A program made the position numbers and the translations under genes. 64,000 bases of DNA from Rhyzopertha dominica (lineage: Eukaryota > Arthropoda > Insecta > Coleoptera > Bostrichidae), in assembly GCA_025024175.1 (NCBI GenBank), contig QCXZ01000064.1, positions 58,053,325 through 58,117,324 of the forward strand. The letters run 5' to 3'. Position 1 is the first letter of the stretch, and every line of letters begins with the position of its first letter. The notes under the pieces were generated by a model. That model saw nothing but the letters and a program-made list of their open reading frames with translations, was not told the DNA's origin and made no database searches. Positions 12,519-23,334 of the stretch are shown piece after piece.

Positions 12519-15120
12519 GAGAAACCGAAATCAGTTACGAAACTGGTTACGCACATATGTAAATACGAGTGCTAACGCAGCTATAAAATGTCACCGCGAC
12601 TATCTCCCCTTCTTACTAATGTTTACGGCGCCATTTATCACCAAGCGAGGACAAATAAACAATACGGTCCAAATAAGGCTGGTGTCCTTTCACAACCGAT
12701 GTTCAATGTCCGCGCAGTCCCGGAAAACAGCGAAAAGCTGTCCTTATATCAACACCAAGGATTTGAGGAACGTCAGTGTTATATGTGCGTGCGTTGAATT
12801 GAATGAGCTAAAGAATTACTTGTTCTTATTTTCGACTTAAAACATGTACAAGGTTAAAGATGTATCGCAACATTCAGCGAAGGTTTACGGCGTCGTTTCT
12901 TTTTTATAGCGCTTGTCTGGTTTCCTTTTCGGCCCTCTGCAGTAATTTTTTAAATACGTACCAATTAATAAAATGGGGCACGGCCATAAATTCTGTAATG
13001 GTAATTATGCGACGAAACCGCGATGTCATTTCGTAACGAGGGCGAGTTTCGTGGTTGGCGCAAGCAATCATAGTAATCAAACGAGCCACCCTTATTTCGC
13101 AAATTGTTTACCTAACAATATGGGGGAAGTGGTCATCAGAATAGATGTGCGTGACACGAAATTTACATTACCGAGGTATGCGTGCCTCCGATATTGACTG
13201 GAACAACAATAAAAAAATAACAGCAGGCCTTGTTAAGTGTGACGATAAAGCAGAAAACCTGTCAGTACATAAATATTCAATGATCGGAAGACTATAATTC
13301 GAAAAAAAACGCGTTCCCAAAGTAGCGGAAAATCCAAACTTTAAGCAGGACTTCCAGCAGGTCACGGCGTTCAAACGAAATGTTAAGTAACCAGTAATGT
13401 ATTCCACGACACAGTTATTAAAAAATTCAGCCTTGGATTTGTATAGAACGACCGTGCTCTAACTGCCCCTCAAAGTTAGAACCGATTCCAGCGTTTTAGC
13501 GCACAGTATGAGACTGATATTTGCGCACGAGAAAAATGACTATCTAACCTTGATCGGGAACACGCACTGTGAAAACCAAGGCAGTGGTAATTTCACAGCC
13601 GTAATTGATTTTATTTCCGAAGTGTGCTTTCGCAACGTTTACTCTATATAAGGCGTACCGTAAATGAAAACCTTGAGCAGTATTAGCTTCACACCGCATG
13701 GCGCTTCTGGATGCGGAAATAACGCGAAACCCTTAAAGGCACTCAAGGCTATTCAAACTGGGGCAGTTGGGCAAACATAGCAAATACAGTTTTTCCTAGA
13801 AATTTGGGGAAACATTCTTGAAGAAAATCGGGAAGGTACAAGTCATTATAAATAAATTCAAGCTTCCAGCATTGTTCCCAATATGATTATCTAATCTTAT
13901 ACAGCTGTTATTTACATAACATACCTCCCCCCCGCATTCTCTTTTGAGAAATTGCCAAAAACGCTCTAGTGGCTTGAAATGCAGTTTGGTGATTCCTCTA
14001 CACCCTGTGGAAGCTACGACATCGCCCCCTAAATCACGAAAACCGCGGCCAGCGATTAAAGTATGCCTAAACGCCGCTAATTCCGATGGCATTATGGGCA
14101 AACTGAAAATCGATAGACAATTTAGTACATATAGATTAGACAGACTCGTGGACGGTTCGCTGGAGGTAATCAGGCCCTCTAGCGAACTCTCCGGCTACGT
14201 ATTACGGCCATTTTAATTACGTTAACGAGTGAACTAACAGCTTCTCTAATGCGATTATACCACGTTGCTCCAAACGTTATCGTTTACAAGCTTATGTATC
14301 TATCAACACAAGGACAGTCCTGGCGATGATGCGAGAGCGGCTTCACTTTGTACCGCCACTGCGAGCTTATGAAAAAAATGCTTATGAACACCGCTGGTTA
14401 GGTTTGAGAGAAACCATACTCGCAGTACTCAGCGGTTTAGTTATTTAAATAAGAAATGTGCAGAGCTTTTTAATACCTAATTCCCTCGTATTATGGTTGT
14501 GAAGATATCTTCAGTAGTTGACCTCATGCAGTATATTCTGTTAAATGTCTCAACTTGTGCTTGCTCTACATTTTAAGATTCTGATTTTCATCCTCTTGCT
14601 TAAGAGGAAAATGGCTTTTCAAACTAAGTGTTGGTAATTGAAATTGATCAAGAGTGAAAAAAATGATTATCCACGCAGTCAAAGCTGTTCCAATGTTGAT
14701 ACCTTTGGATAAATTTAGATAAATCGCCTAGTAGTAGTAACAAAGAATTGTTGCCAAAGAAAAAATTTCTTTTATATCCGCAGGTTCAAGAACTTACAGT
14801 CCTCTTTCTTTTCGGGCAAATATATTGATGCAACCAAGATATTCCTTACTTAATTTGAAGTTACAAGATTAAATTATCAACCCTGACATGGTATTCGGGG
14901 CAAGAACACAAAATGAAGCTATTAGGAACTGTAGACAAGATTAAGCAGCTTTGAAAGTAATGGGCATATAAGTTAGACTCAAAGAGCAAAGTTCTAAGAC
15001 AAATTTGGTAAATGTTAAGCAGTTGAACGATCGAATAAGACATGAAGAAGGCCAGTTTTCCTTGAAAAAATCACATATGTTAAAAACGGGTTCCAGTAGT
15101 GTTTGGAGTATTAGAATCAT
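12519..15120. other. CpG-rich intron segment without recognised repeats
   Basis: Open frames here are short and carry no motif I recognise. Base composition differs from the AT-rich flanks, and no transposon signature is visible. It may be under constraint as regulatory DNA, which is inference only. Confidence 0.4.
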
Positions 15121-15410
15121 TGCGAGAATTATAATGTGGATAACACCATGTCATCTAGTGGCACTTAACGGTATTATCCACCCGTCGTTACGGGAAACCT
15201 TGACTAAGTTGTGGGTCGGATATCCCCAACGACGGTGTCTGCAAAGAATGTAGTTCTCAAGCATAATAATAACAAAACCGCCGTCTGATTTTAGACGCCC
15301 ACAACTCAGTGTGGCTACCATTCAGATAGCAGGTTCCCCGCAGAGACGGGTGGATAATACCGTTAAGTGCCACTAGGTGGCATAGTGTTATCCACATTAT
15401 AATTATCGCA
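15121..15410. mobile_element. 290-bp MITE with ~65-bp near-identical inverted repeats
   Basis: The left arm begins TGCGAGAATTATAATGTGG and the right arm, read on the minus strand, TGCGATAATTATAATGTGG. The two arms differ at only a few positions over about 65 bases, ending at a common ATTATCCACCCGTC. The ~160-base interior is noncoding. Each arm carries a GTGGCACTTAACGG block, and the right arm includes the palindrome TGCCACCTAGTGGC (15369-15382). No clear target duplication is visible. The arms' high similarity implies a fairly recent insertion. Confidence 0.8.
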
Positions 15411-17607
15411 TAAGGAAGTTAAATCTATGCCGTGTTGTCTGCGTTGGGACAATAACTGTGCTGAGGAGGTTTTATAAGCCGAAACATCTGTTCACGCAGG
15501 CAACATGTCATTTTATTATTAGGAGCATTATTGAAGTAAAAAGATTTTCGTAAGTGGAGTGCCTTTGACAACAAAAGTAGAACAAATTTATTCATCAGAG
15601 ACAAACTAAAACAAAATAAGCCTACAGCGCGCGAAGTTGCGCTCGAAAATAAGAAAACGACTGGCGTCGATCCAACGCAATTTTGCTGCTTTCCGTGTGC
15701 AGCGGAGTGTGGCGAATCCACATAATTATTAAACTGGGCCAAGGTGTGAAGCACTGCGTGTTCTCATCACCACCTTTAATTAAAACGTTTCACAACTTTC
15801 GTTAGTATATCAACCTAAATCAGCAGGCCTGTATACGAGTTCCACATCCATTACACGTATTCTAACTTTAAATTGAAATCAACGGCGGAGATGTTTTATA
15901 AAACTCGCTTTTTCCGACGCAATTATTATTCCCGGCAAGCGGCGCAATTAATTAACCGTTTAAGTAAGCAGCCGCAATCTCCACAAAAATATGTTCCTTT
16001 TTGGAAGGCAAAAACATGCAAACACGGCCGATTGTTCGTGATATGGAAGTTAATCAGCCGATCGTGTCCACGGCGACAGTGGCGCCGTACGTGACACGAA
16101 TTGACGACTGTTCCTGATGACAGCTCGGCCAGAAACGTGAAGCAGTTGCAACACGACGGGGAGTATCCAAAAACAAAGATAACATTCGACAAGGTTAGGT
16201 CGGTTCCTTCAAACAAGGTTGGCTTTATGGCCTTCTGGTGTACGAACGATAGCTTATCACTTCCTGCTGATGATCGCGTAACTTCTGCGTGCTTACATGC
16301 AAATCACATTCGATACAAGGTGGACACAGCCAACCTCAACTGGCAACTGGAAAATGTGATTTTGTAAACCGCCGTGAATGGAACTCATGGCTATGCGCGC
16401 AAAACTTAGAGAAAGTGCACAATTTGCACATTGACTTATTTATGTAACAGTTGCGAAACGCTTCGAGTGTAACGGATTTCAGCAAAAACAGTACTTACAC
16501 CATTAATAACAGATCAATTAGAATTAAGGTCAGCTCAATAAAAGGAACAGTCGCTTTCCGCGAGTGAAAAAGGAAGCCTGGTTTGCAGTTTTATGTAACA
16601 CTTTTGGGGTCTTAAATGCGCCGCCGAATGGGTAATAATTCACCAGTACGTAAATTGAGCATATCAGTGAAGCAACGTGCAAGTAGACAAGTGTCTGTTA
16701 CAAATGGTGATATGGTCAAACACGTGTCAAATTTGTATGTTTGTATCAGACGAGCATAGAATGACTACCAAAGCAACTTGGTCATCACCAAAAGGACATA
16801 AATACTAGAACATCACCGATATCTTCAATCAAAAAAGTTTGGTCAAAAATTGCATCCACAAACTCCAGCCGTACTCGATTATGCTAAATGAGACGCTTCA
16901 GGAAAAAAAATCTATCATTTGATTGAGTCCATAATATGATATTTAAGGATTATCTTACTCTTAAAAACAAGCACAATTTTAACTATTTAATTTTCATACA
17001 CACACAAATATAGATCATATTTTGAAGAAGAGTAGCAACTATAATTATATATATTCACTAGAAGTAGTAGTATGTATTATAAAACTGTATACTGCTGTTG
17101 TTTTAGGTGTTAGAGTAGATATCGTCAATTAAAGACCTCGTATAGTCCACTCGCATTTTATTTTGTAATATGATGTGTATTTATATCGCCTATCTAATAA
17201 ATATTATTGTTATTGAACCAGATGTAAATAGCATTATAATAACAATTGCAAACAGTATTTAGCTGATTATTTTGATGATTGGTATTATACGAACTTTCCC
17301 ATGTTGACATATTTGTTTCGAGCCTTCGTTTTATCTTCTTTTAGTACTTAGTTGAATTTGTTGAATTCGATATTACGATTTCGGGTAAGTTGTGCAGGTA
17401 CTTTTTGGGGATTTTTTAGCGACAACCAGCCCAAATGTCATGTGTAGAATTGTGAGTAAAGATGAATCCTAGGTCTATTTTTATGGACCTGAATCGAGAG
17501 AAGAATTGAAGAAATGACACGTGAAGAGCGATCAGGTCCATCACCTTGAACTATTTTCGGAGCAATCAAGAAATTGCGCTTATAGTTGAAGAAAAATATC
17601 ATTATAG
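15411..17607. other. SoxC intron sequence without recognised features
   Basis: The first kilobase is moderately CpG-rich, then the sequence becomes AT-rich. Overlapping frames on both strands (15873-16367) have no recognisable homology. I see no repeat structure. Confidence 0.4.
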
Positions 17608-17716
17608 GTGCGTACGCTGGCTACCTATAAGCTGGGTTAGAGGGGTGAGATGTTTGTTGCTAGTGGGGCCCCATGTAGCGCCTATTAGGGGAAGCTGCGG
17701 ATTGTGCCAGCGTACA
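17608..17716. repeat. ~108-bp foldback with GTACGCTGGC termini
   Basis: GTACGCTGGC at 17612-17621 is repeated in inverted form at 17706-17715. Between them is an unusually G-rich tract in otherwise AT-rich sequence. It abuts the non-LTR fragment that follows. It may be a tiny non-autonomous element or a chance inverted repeat. Confidence 0.3.
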
Positions 17717-17721
17717 CTCAA

Positions 17722-18245
17722 CTAGTGATGCTTCTGTGTTTTGTTTTGGTTCACTTGGGCTGCGTTATTCTTCTTCAACATCTTCATCAACACGATGGAT
17801 AGACTCAAAAGCGCGAGGCCATGTTGTACGGGGCATATGTCGATCATATGTTCTATTGTTTGGAGGACGTCCCCATATTCATAAGAAGGGGTGATAGATG
17901 GATCCCATTTATTAAGAAAAAAGTTTTTTCCCATGACCAGTTCGAAGGTGATTCAGAGTGACCCAAGACTTTCTCGGGAGGTCAGTTTCTGCCACCTTTC
18001 CTGCAGGATCGTCTACAAGCTATTTATTAAATATATCAAGTTGCCAAACAGAACACCACCAATCTTCAATTGTGTAAGGAGCTCGAAGGAAACCTTCTGT
18101 CCACGGTGTTTTCTGAANGTTAGCATAGTTGTAGGTAGCACTTATTTCCAGTCTAAAATTTTATATTGACGTTTTCTAGAGGTTTCTTGTACGTTAGAGA
18201 CGTATCTAGGTATTTTGGCGAGAAATTATGCTTGAGAATTATGTA
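17722..18245 (-). pseudogene. Non-LTR retrotransposon RT C-terminal fragment (copy A)
   Basis: The minus strand carries the last part of a jockey-like pol ORF. The region resembling VLFGNLIYLINSL is followed, after a frameshift, by a segment ending QTIEHMIDICPVQHGLALL, which matches the Cys-rich tail usual in such pol proteins. The DNA of 17957-18245 is plainly homologous to 47820-48240: both share GAGTGACCCAAGAC, TTGCCAAACAGAACA and GTATTTTGGCGAGAA. Stops, frameshifts and one N show it is dead. It sits in the SoxC intron in the same orientation as the gene. Confidence 0.65.
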
Positions 18246-19125
18246 CCCCAAATGGTAGTGCACAAAAATGAACAGATAATAAGTTATTACTCATCTGAAA
18301 CTAGATTAAATTGCGCACTGTTGCAGGCCTAGCAAAAGTGCTGTATCTCAATCTCACGTTCCACTTAAGCGCATTTAATACACTGCCGTTGCTTTTTCCG
18401 ACAGTTTAACTGTAATTAATCTGCAAACGCAGACGCGTACGTCCATTTAGCGAAGTAAAGCAATATGGGAAAGATTCGGATCATTAATTCCCTGATACAC
18501 TGCATCAATATAGTATTATTGCACATAATTATAGGAACTGGCCGATAGTAATCTATCAGTATCGTTTATGCCCGTGTGGGTTTTTTCACGTTCTAATACT
18601 GCCAGACAAGGAAAAACGAGGCGAACTGCATCATCTGGCGAGTTCACGAAATCCGTGCAATAGCCGCCCGTGGAACGGCTCGTCATTTATCATCGGGATC
18701 ATATCTATGCAACAACGTACAACGACTACAAAACATCTAATAACCACACTTAAAATACTGCTGCAAGAAACTGGTTTCGAGAAATGTATCACGTAAGTAC
18801 CGTGCGCTCCGAACGAACAACGGCACGACCAGGCGATGATGCTGGCCGGATCGCTCCGGGTCGCGGGGTTCATGGACTACTAGATCCACGTAAAAAATAA
18901 AAGCATTTTTGCCGGATACGGGTTCACGCTTCACTCCCACCGAAGAGCTACACAATGCGCTCCGGAGGACTGGACGTGTTTGCGCTCTTCGCGTTAAACT
19001 CTGACGTCCGTTACGAGGACTTATTAGGGTCTAGTTGGCTTGAACAAAACTCGGAGTGCTAGCTTGGTGCCATCTCCCATGTTCTAGTTGCAAGAGACGA
19101 TTTTCAAAATTACTCTCTAAACTCT
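18246..19125. other. SoxC intron segment without recognised features
   Basis: The part at 18.6-19.05 kb is CpG-rich with overlapping short frames. No domain or repeat is recognisable. Confidence 0.35.
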
Positions 19126-19458
19126 TCATGTGCTGAGATGCCGTAAAATCATCCCTTGCATATTATTTAAGGTACTAACAACTTTCAACGCTTCATCATA
19201 AGAATTTATCTGGCTAAACACATCAGTCACCATCACTTCATCTTCAGCTTCACTTATGTCTTCTTCACTGTAATTTTCAGGGCTAATTTGCAGCGAAATT
19301 TCAACAGTTTCGTCTTCTATTACTAAATTTTTGACCACAGTTATGAAGTCGCGTACTGTTTGATTATCGACTTGTCCTAGTACATGGTAAACCATGGGAA
19401 CAATCAGTTTTGAAAATGCACAGGTTGCCGAGGATTTTTTTGACAATTTATCTGTCAT
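19126..19458 (-). pseudogene. Possible pogo/Tigger transposase C-terminal fragment
   Basis: This is a 110-codon open frame with an acidic Ser/Glu-rich centre (SEEDISEAEDEV) followed by SYDEALKVVSTLNNM, an arrangement seen at the C-termini of pogo/CENP-B-type transposases. It lies on the same strand as, and downstream of, clearer pogo sequence at 20.65-21.19 kb, with a DUF4817-type relic in between, so the two could be parts of one interrupted element. There is no catalytic motif in this piece, so the call is tentative. Confidence 0.35.
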
Positions 19459-19577
19459 TTTATGCCATTTAGTAATTATGGAACAACGTTCTTTTGTGAT
19501 TAAATCTTGCTACAAAAAATAATTTCAACATAGCTCATCACAAGAGAGATCCATCTGCCCATGCCATAAAGGAGTAG

Positions 19578-20300
19578 GTGGGTATATTTGAAGATGCTGG
19601 ATCAGCTGAAAATGCCAAACGTAAGGGACCAAACAGAAGTGTCAAAGGTCTTGAAAACATTGTTCGCGTTAGAGCATCTGTAGAGCACAGTCCAAAACGT
19701 TCAAGTCGAAGACAATGCCATCCTCAGGCTTGTCTAGGACTACTGTTCTTAGAATTTTACACAAAGATCTCAATTTTCATCCTTACAAAATCCAGCTTGT
19801 CCAAGAATTGAAACCAACACAATTTATGGATGTCTCATGAAGCATAATTTCCATTTATCAGGCTATACCAGTAAACGAAACGTGATTGGGCTTTGCCAAA
19901 TCCACAAGATCTTCATCAACAGCTGTTCCACAATCCCAAGGTAACAGTATGGTGCGCAATATCTTCAGTGGAAATCACAGGTCTCTACTTTTCGAGGATC
20001 ACAATGAAAATGCTTGTAACAGTCAATGCTGCACGCTATATTGACATGATTAACCAGTTCCTTACACAGCAACTGAACGTGTTGCCACAAAACAATAGCT
20101 GGCTCCAGCAAGATGACGCTACTTCACACACCGCAAGGGCATGTTTCCAGGCCGTGTTATCTCCAGACACAGAGACATTGAGTGCTCCCAAGATCGCCAG
20201 ATCGTACGGCATGCGACTACTTTTTGTGGGACTATCTGAAGAGCAAGTTGTTCATTGACAAACCACGAGATATTCGGGAACTGAAAATTAAAATTCGGGA
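19578..20300 (+). pseudogene. DUF4817-type IS630/Tc1/mariner transposase relic
   Basis: Plus-strand segments follow the family order. First comes a second-helix region (GPNRSVKGLENIVRVR, then SVEHSPKRSSRRQ); then a core strand, NPKVTVWCAISSVEITGLYF; and then LQQDDATSHTARA with the second catalytic aspartate. The third-aspartate block (usually PPRSPDLT) is scrambled and frameshifted. A C-terminal remnant runs to about 20.3 kb. Several stops break it. It lies between two pogo-like fragments on the other strand, which suggests insertion into an older pogo copy. Confidence 0.65.
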
Positions 20301-20649
20301 AGAAATTTGCTAATATTTCGTTGGTTGTGTTACGTCATGTTATGCAGAATTCCAACGTTCGGCTTCAATAATGTGTGGAGAAAAGAGGCATAATTTTTAA
20401 GAAATGAAGATGACACACAATTATCTTGTTATTGTTATACTTTGTTTTAATTAAATACAGTTACTTTCGGAAATACGTCGTTTCCAAAACTTACCGCTCG
20501 CGTGGTCCAACTGTTACTTTGACATTTTCAACAAATTAGCGAGTACTGACAGTGGTTGATCGTATTCAGGATGAAACTCGGGTGCCTCCACCTTCACCTG
20601 TATCAAATCCAACTATCGATAAACAATTTTTTGTTGGCCTCTATCGTTA

Positions 20650-21190
20650 CCTACTTTATTCTATGATGCCTTTATGAAATAGAGTGCCTCAAACACATTA
20701 ATGGATTTTGGAAGCTCTGATGAGGACTGGCGCCTTCCAGGTTTGACAAAATATGTTTCGAAATTTGATCTCGATAATAAAATCATTCATGTTTCGTGTA
20801 ATTCATGCTTTTGGGTAGATTTCCAGGTTGCAGATAGATTTCTGACATCGACGTTTTTAATGCACGAAGACATTTCGCTTTTCCAATCACTAACAATTCT
20901 TCTTTATGGTCTGCCACATTCACACACAACAAAATGGCGAGTCTTTCCTTTCCTAGTTTACCACCGGTAAAAGGTTCTATCAGGTAATACTCGGAAGGGA
21001 GTTTTCCATAAAGTGTTTCATATCTTCTTGATTTACGTCCGCAGCTTCATCAGATATAAATATTAAACTAACCATTATGACGTCTGCGTCATTTTTGACA
21101 CCATCCATCAGATGTTGCGAAACTAATGCAACCTGATTGTTCCGCAATTTTTTTAGCATTTTTCTTCACTAACGGCCCTGATCCGGGATT
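20650..21190 (-). pseudogene. pogo/Tigger (CENP-B-like) transposase relic
   Basis: Reading the minus strand from about 21190, the translation has KKNAKKIAEQSG and SFATSDGWCQK, matching the CENP-B-type helix-turn-helix N-terminal domain. About 100 codons later FTGGKLGKERLAILLCVNV and LLVIGKAKCLRALK match the first catalytic region of the DDE_1 domain. Stops and frameshifts occur throughout, and the rest of the DDE domain is missing or lies beyond the inserted element at 19.6-20.3 kb. Confidence 0.6.
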
Positions 21191-23082
21191 ACTTTAGAAA
21201 TACTTCATGAGAAGATTATGCTGCCTAAATAAAATTTTGTTTTCAAATATTGATGCGTTCTATATGGGATATCAATCGTATATGCAAACACATGTAGCCG
21301 AGCTTACAAAGCATTTTTCATGAAATGNAGCTTATAGGNATTANACAGAAAAAGACATAAGTTACAGAAAAACAATTTAGTAGAAAAAAAACACGTAAAT
21401 CAACAACACTAACGACATGGCAATAAAAGTTGGGCTTTGACGATCGCAGACGCGTAAAAAGCCACGACATGTGCGCCGAAAACATGTGTACCCATCGTCG
21501 AGCACCGTGGAAATTCTTTTTGATCACGAGTGACAGAACTGCGGTTTTAATTGAACACAGTTTAAGAAAACATTTTAGGCCCCTTGTCAGCGTCTGTTTG
21601 TCCCTGATGTCGGGTCGCGGTCCTTAAAGCGTCGCCTCACTACCGGGTTGTCTGATTTAATATTCCTCATGTGACATACATACTCGTCTATTTTTGTGGG
21701 CAAACGGGCTGGAGCGAGATTGTACGACGCCGTGAACGGTATAACTTTGCAGAACTGCGCGGATTTATTCCCGAAGCCAAATATTTATTGTATACATTGC
21801 ACGTGTGTTATTTTTCCTGGAGTCACTATAGAACTCGAGCAAATAAGGCAGCTTACGACGTGAAGTGTCCACTTTGTGCGCGATAAATTTAAAATTATAA
21901 CAATCTTATCGGTCGTTAGTTTAAAGACGCAACTTGTAGAAACTGTTCGTTTACGTTATGGTGCGAAAGATAAATATACCTTAAATTCGACCTCTAAATC
22001 GATATATACTTTAAAAGATAATTGCTAATATTACTCAGATACTATATGAAGCTCTTGTCATTAAATATCATCACGTATTAGCGCTTCTCTAAAGTTTGTA
22101 TCGATTTGAGGTGACACGATTTTAAACATACTTTTTTTCTGACAAAGGAATTACGTAATAAACAGTTTTGATGAGGTATCTAAAACATTGAAAACAAAAA
22201 ATAGCAACAAATGCCAAAATGGCTCTTTCAATTTGCATTTTCCATTTTTACTTTGTGTTATGTCTTCTACATTATGTTTTTTTCTTTTCAGAGTCCACTA
22301 ACATCCTTCGTGTGTTTGTCTATATCTTATGAAGAACGTCGTTGCTCTCTGATGGCTTAGGTAAGCTTTGAAATTGTTTTTACTAAATTGTTCCCTTTAC
22401 TGAGTTGTACATCAAGATAAATATACAAGTATAAGCTCAGTGTAGCAGTTAGTTGCTCGAAATTGAATTTGTGTATGCGCTGATTTTTTTACCTTTTTTA
22501 GTGTGCCAAAAAGTAAATAATGTTAACGTCTTATGTAAAAAATGGTTACGGATTTAACGTTACAATTCTGATCTTAGAGTTAAAAGTGGGTAAAGTATCA
22601 AGCAACGATCTATGAGACTGACTTATGCAGTTTGATGGTCCGCCATCGTAAACTATTGTATCGTAAATGAGGGTTTTTACAACCATATTGTCGGCCGTCC
22701 TAAACTATTGGGATTAGTGGCACGCTTCAAAATTCCTAAATCAGCCGTATTCAAAAAAATCTTGTTAGTTAAAATTTTCCACTATAAATTTTTGAAATTT
22801 GTTAGTTGTGATAATTTAGCAATCAATTAAACATAGAAGGTTTTATAACAAATTTTATTTAATGCAGACCTGATGTGATACTTTATTGGGTTTAAATTTA
22901 AAGTTAAAGCCTTTGCATGTCCCAACGAATTTATGCAAATCTAATATAAAAACATACAAATTAGTAAGTACAAAATTATTTACATTTGTTAGAAAAAATT
23001 TACAATAGTGCACAATAAAATTTATACACGGTATCGATTGTTCATTACAGCTTGTTAATAAGCGCATTACAAGAGTCACAAA
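21191..23082. other. SoxC intron sequence without recognised features
   Basis: The open frames are short and unrecognised. There are three Ns at 21.33-21.34 kb. The AT-rich part directly adjoining 23083 is probably the 3' flank of the next transposase fragment. Confidence 0.35.
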
Positions 23083-23334
23083 CTAAAAAAAATACTCACT
23101 ATCACTTTCACTGCTAAAATCACGATTAACTTCTATTATTAATTCTTGTACATGTCGCACTGAATTTCTCCATGCATCGACACTTGTTATTTCAGCTTCG
23201 TGTCTAATTTTTAGCAGCATTTCATTGCTAAATTTTCCACCAGCTTTCCCCTGTCGAATTCTTTGTTTCAACTGCCCCCATATCATTTCAATGGGGTTGA
23301 AAATGCCTCTTAATAAGTGGCTAAATGTAAGCAT
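23083..23334 (-). pseudogene. Tc1/mariner-superfamily transposase C-terminal fragment
   Basis: The minus-strand frame contains FNPIEMIWGQLKQRIR, the conserved block around the last catalytic acidic residue of DDE_3-type transposases (family pattern NPIELIW). It is followed by a helical tail, VDAWRNSVRHVQELI, and an acidic Ser/Glu-rich end. Only the last quarter of the protein is present. Upstream sequence is not recognisable, so this is a 5'-deleted or decayed copy. Confidence 0.6.

Noticed and set aside
13796..16367. Open frames of 60-109 codons within the SoxC intron as nested genes
   Set aside because: They overlap on opposite strands, lack domains, and the GC-richer composition alone lengthens chance frames.
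22855..23079. 74-codon minus-strand frame as part of the neighbouring transposase
   Set aside because: It starts after the transposase stop and reads as untranslated AT-rich flank.
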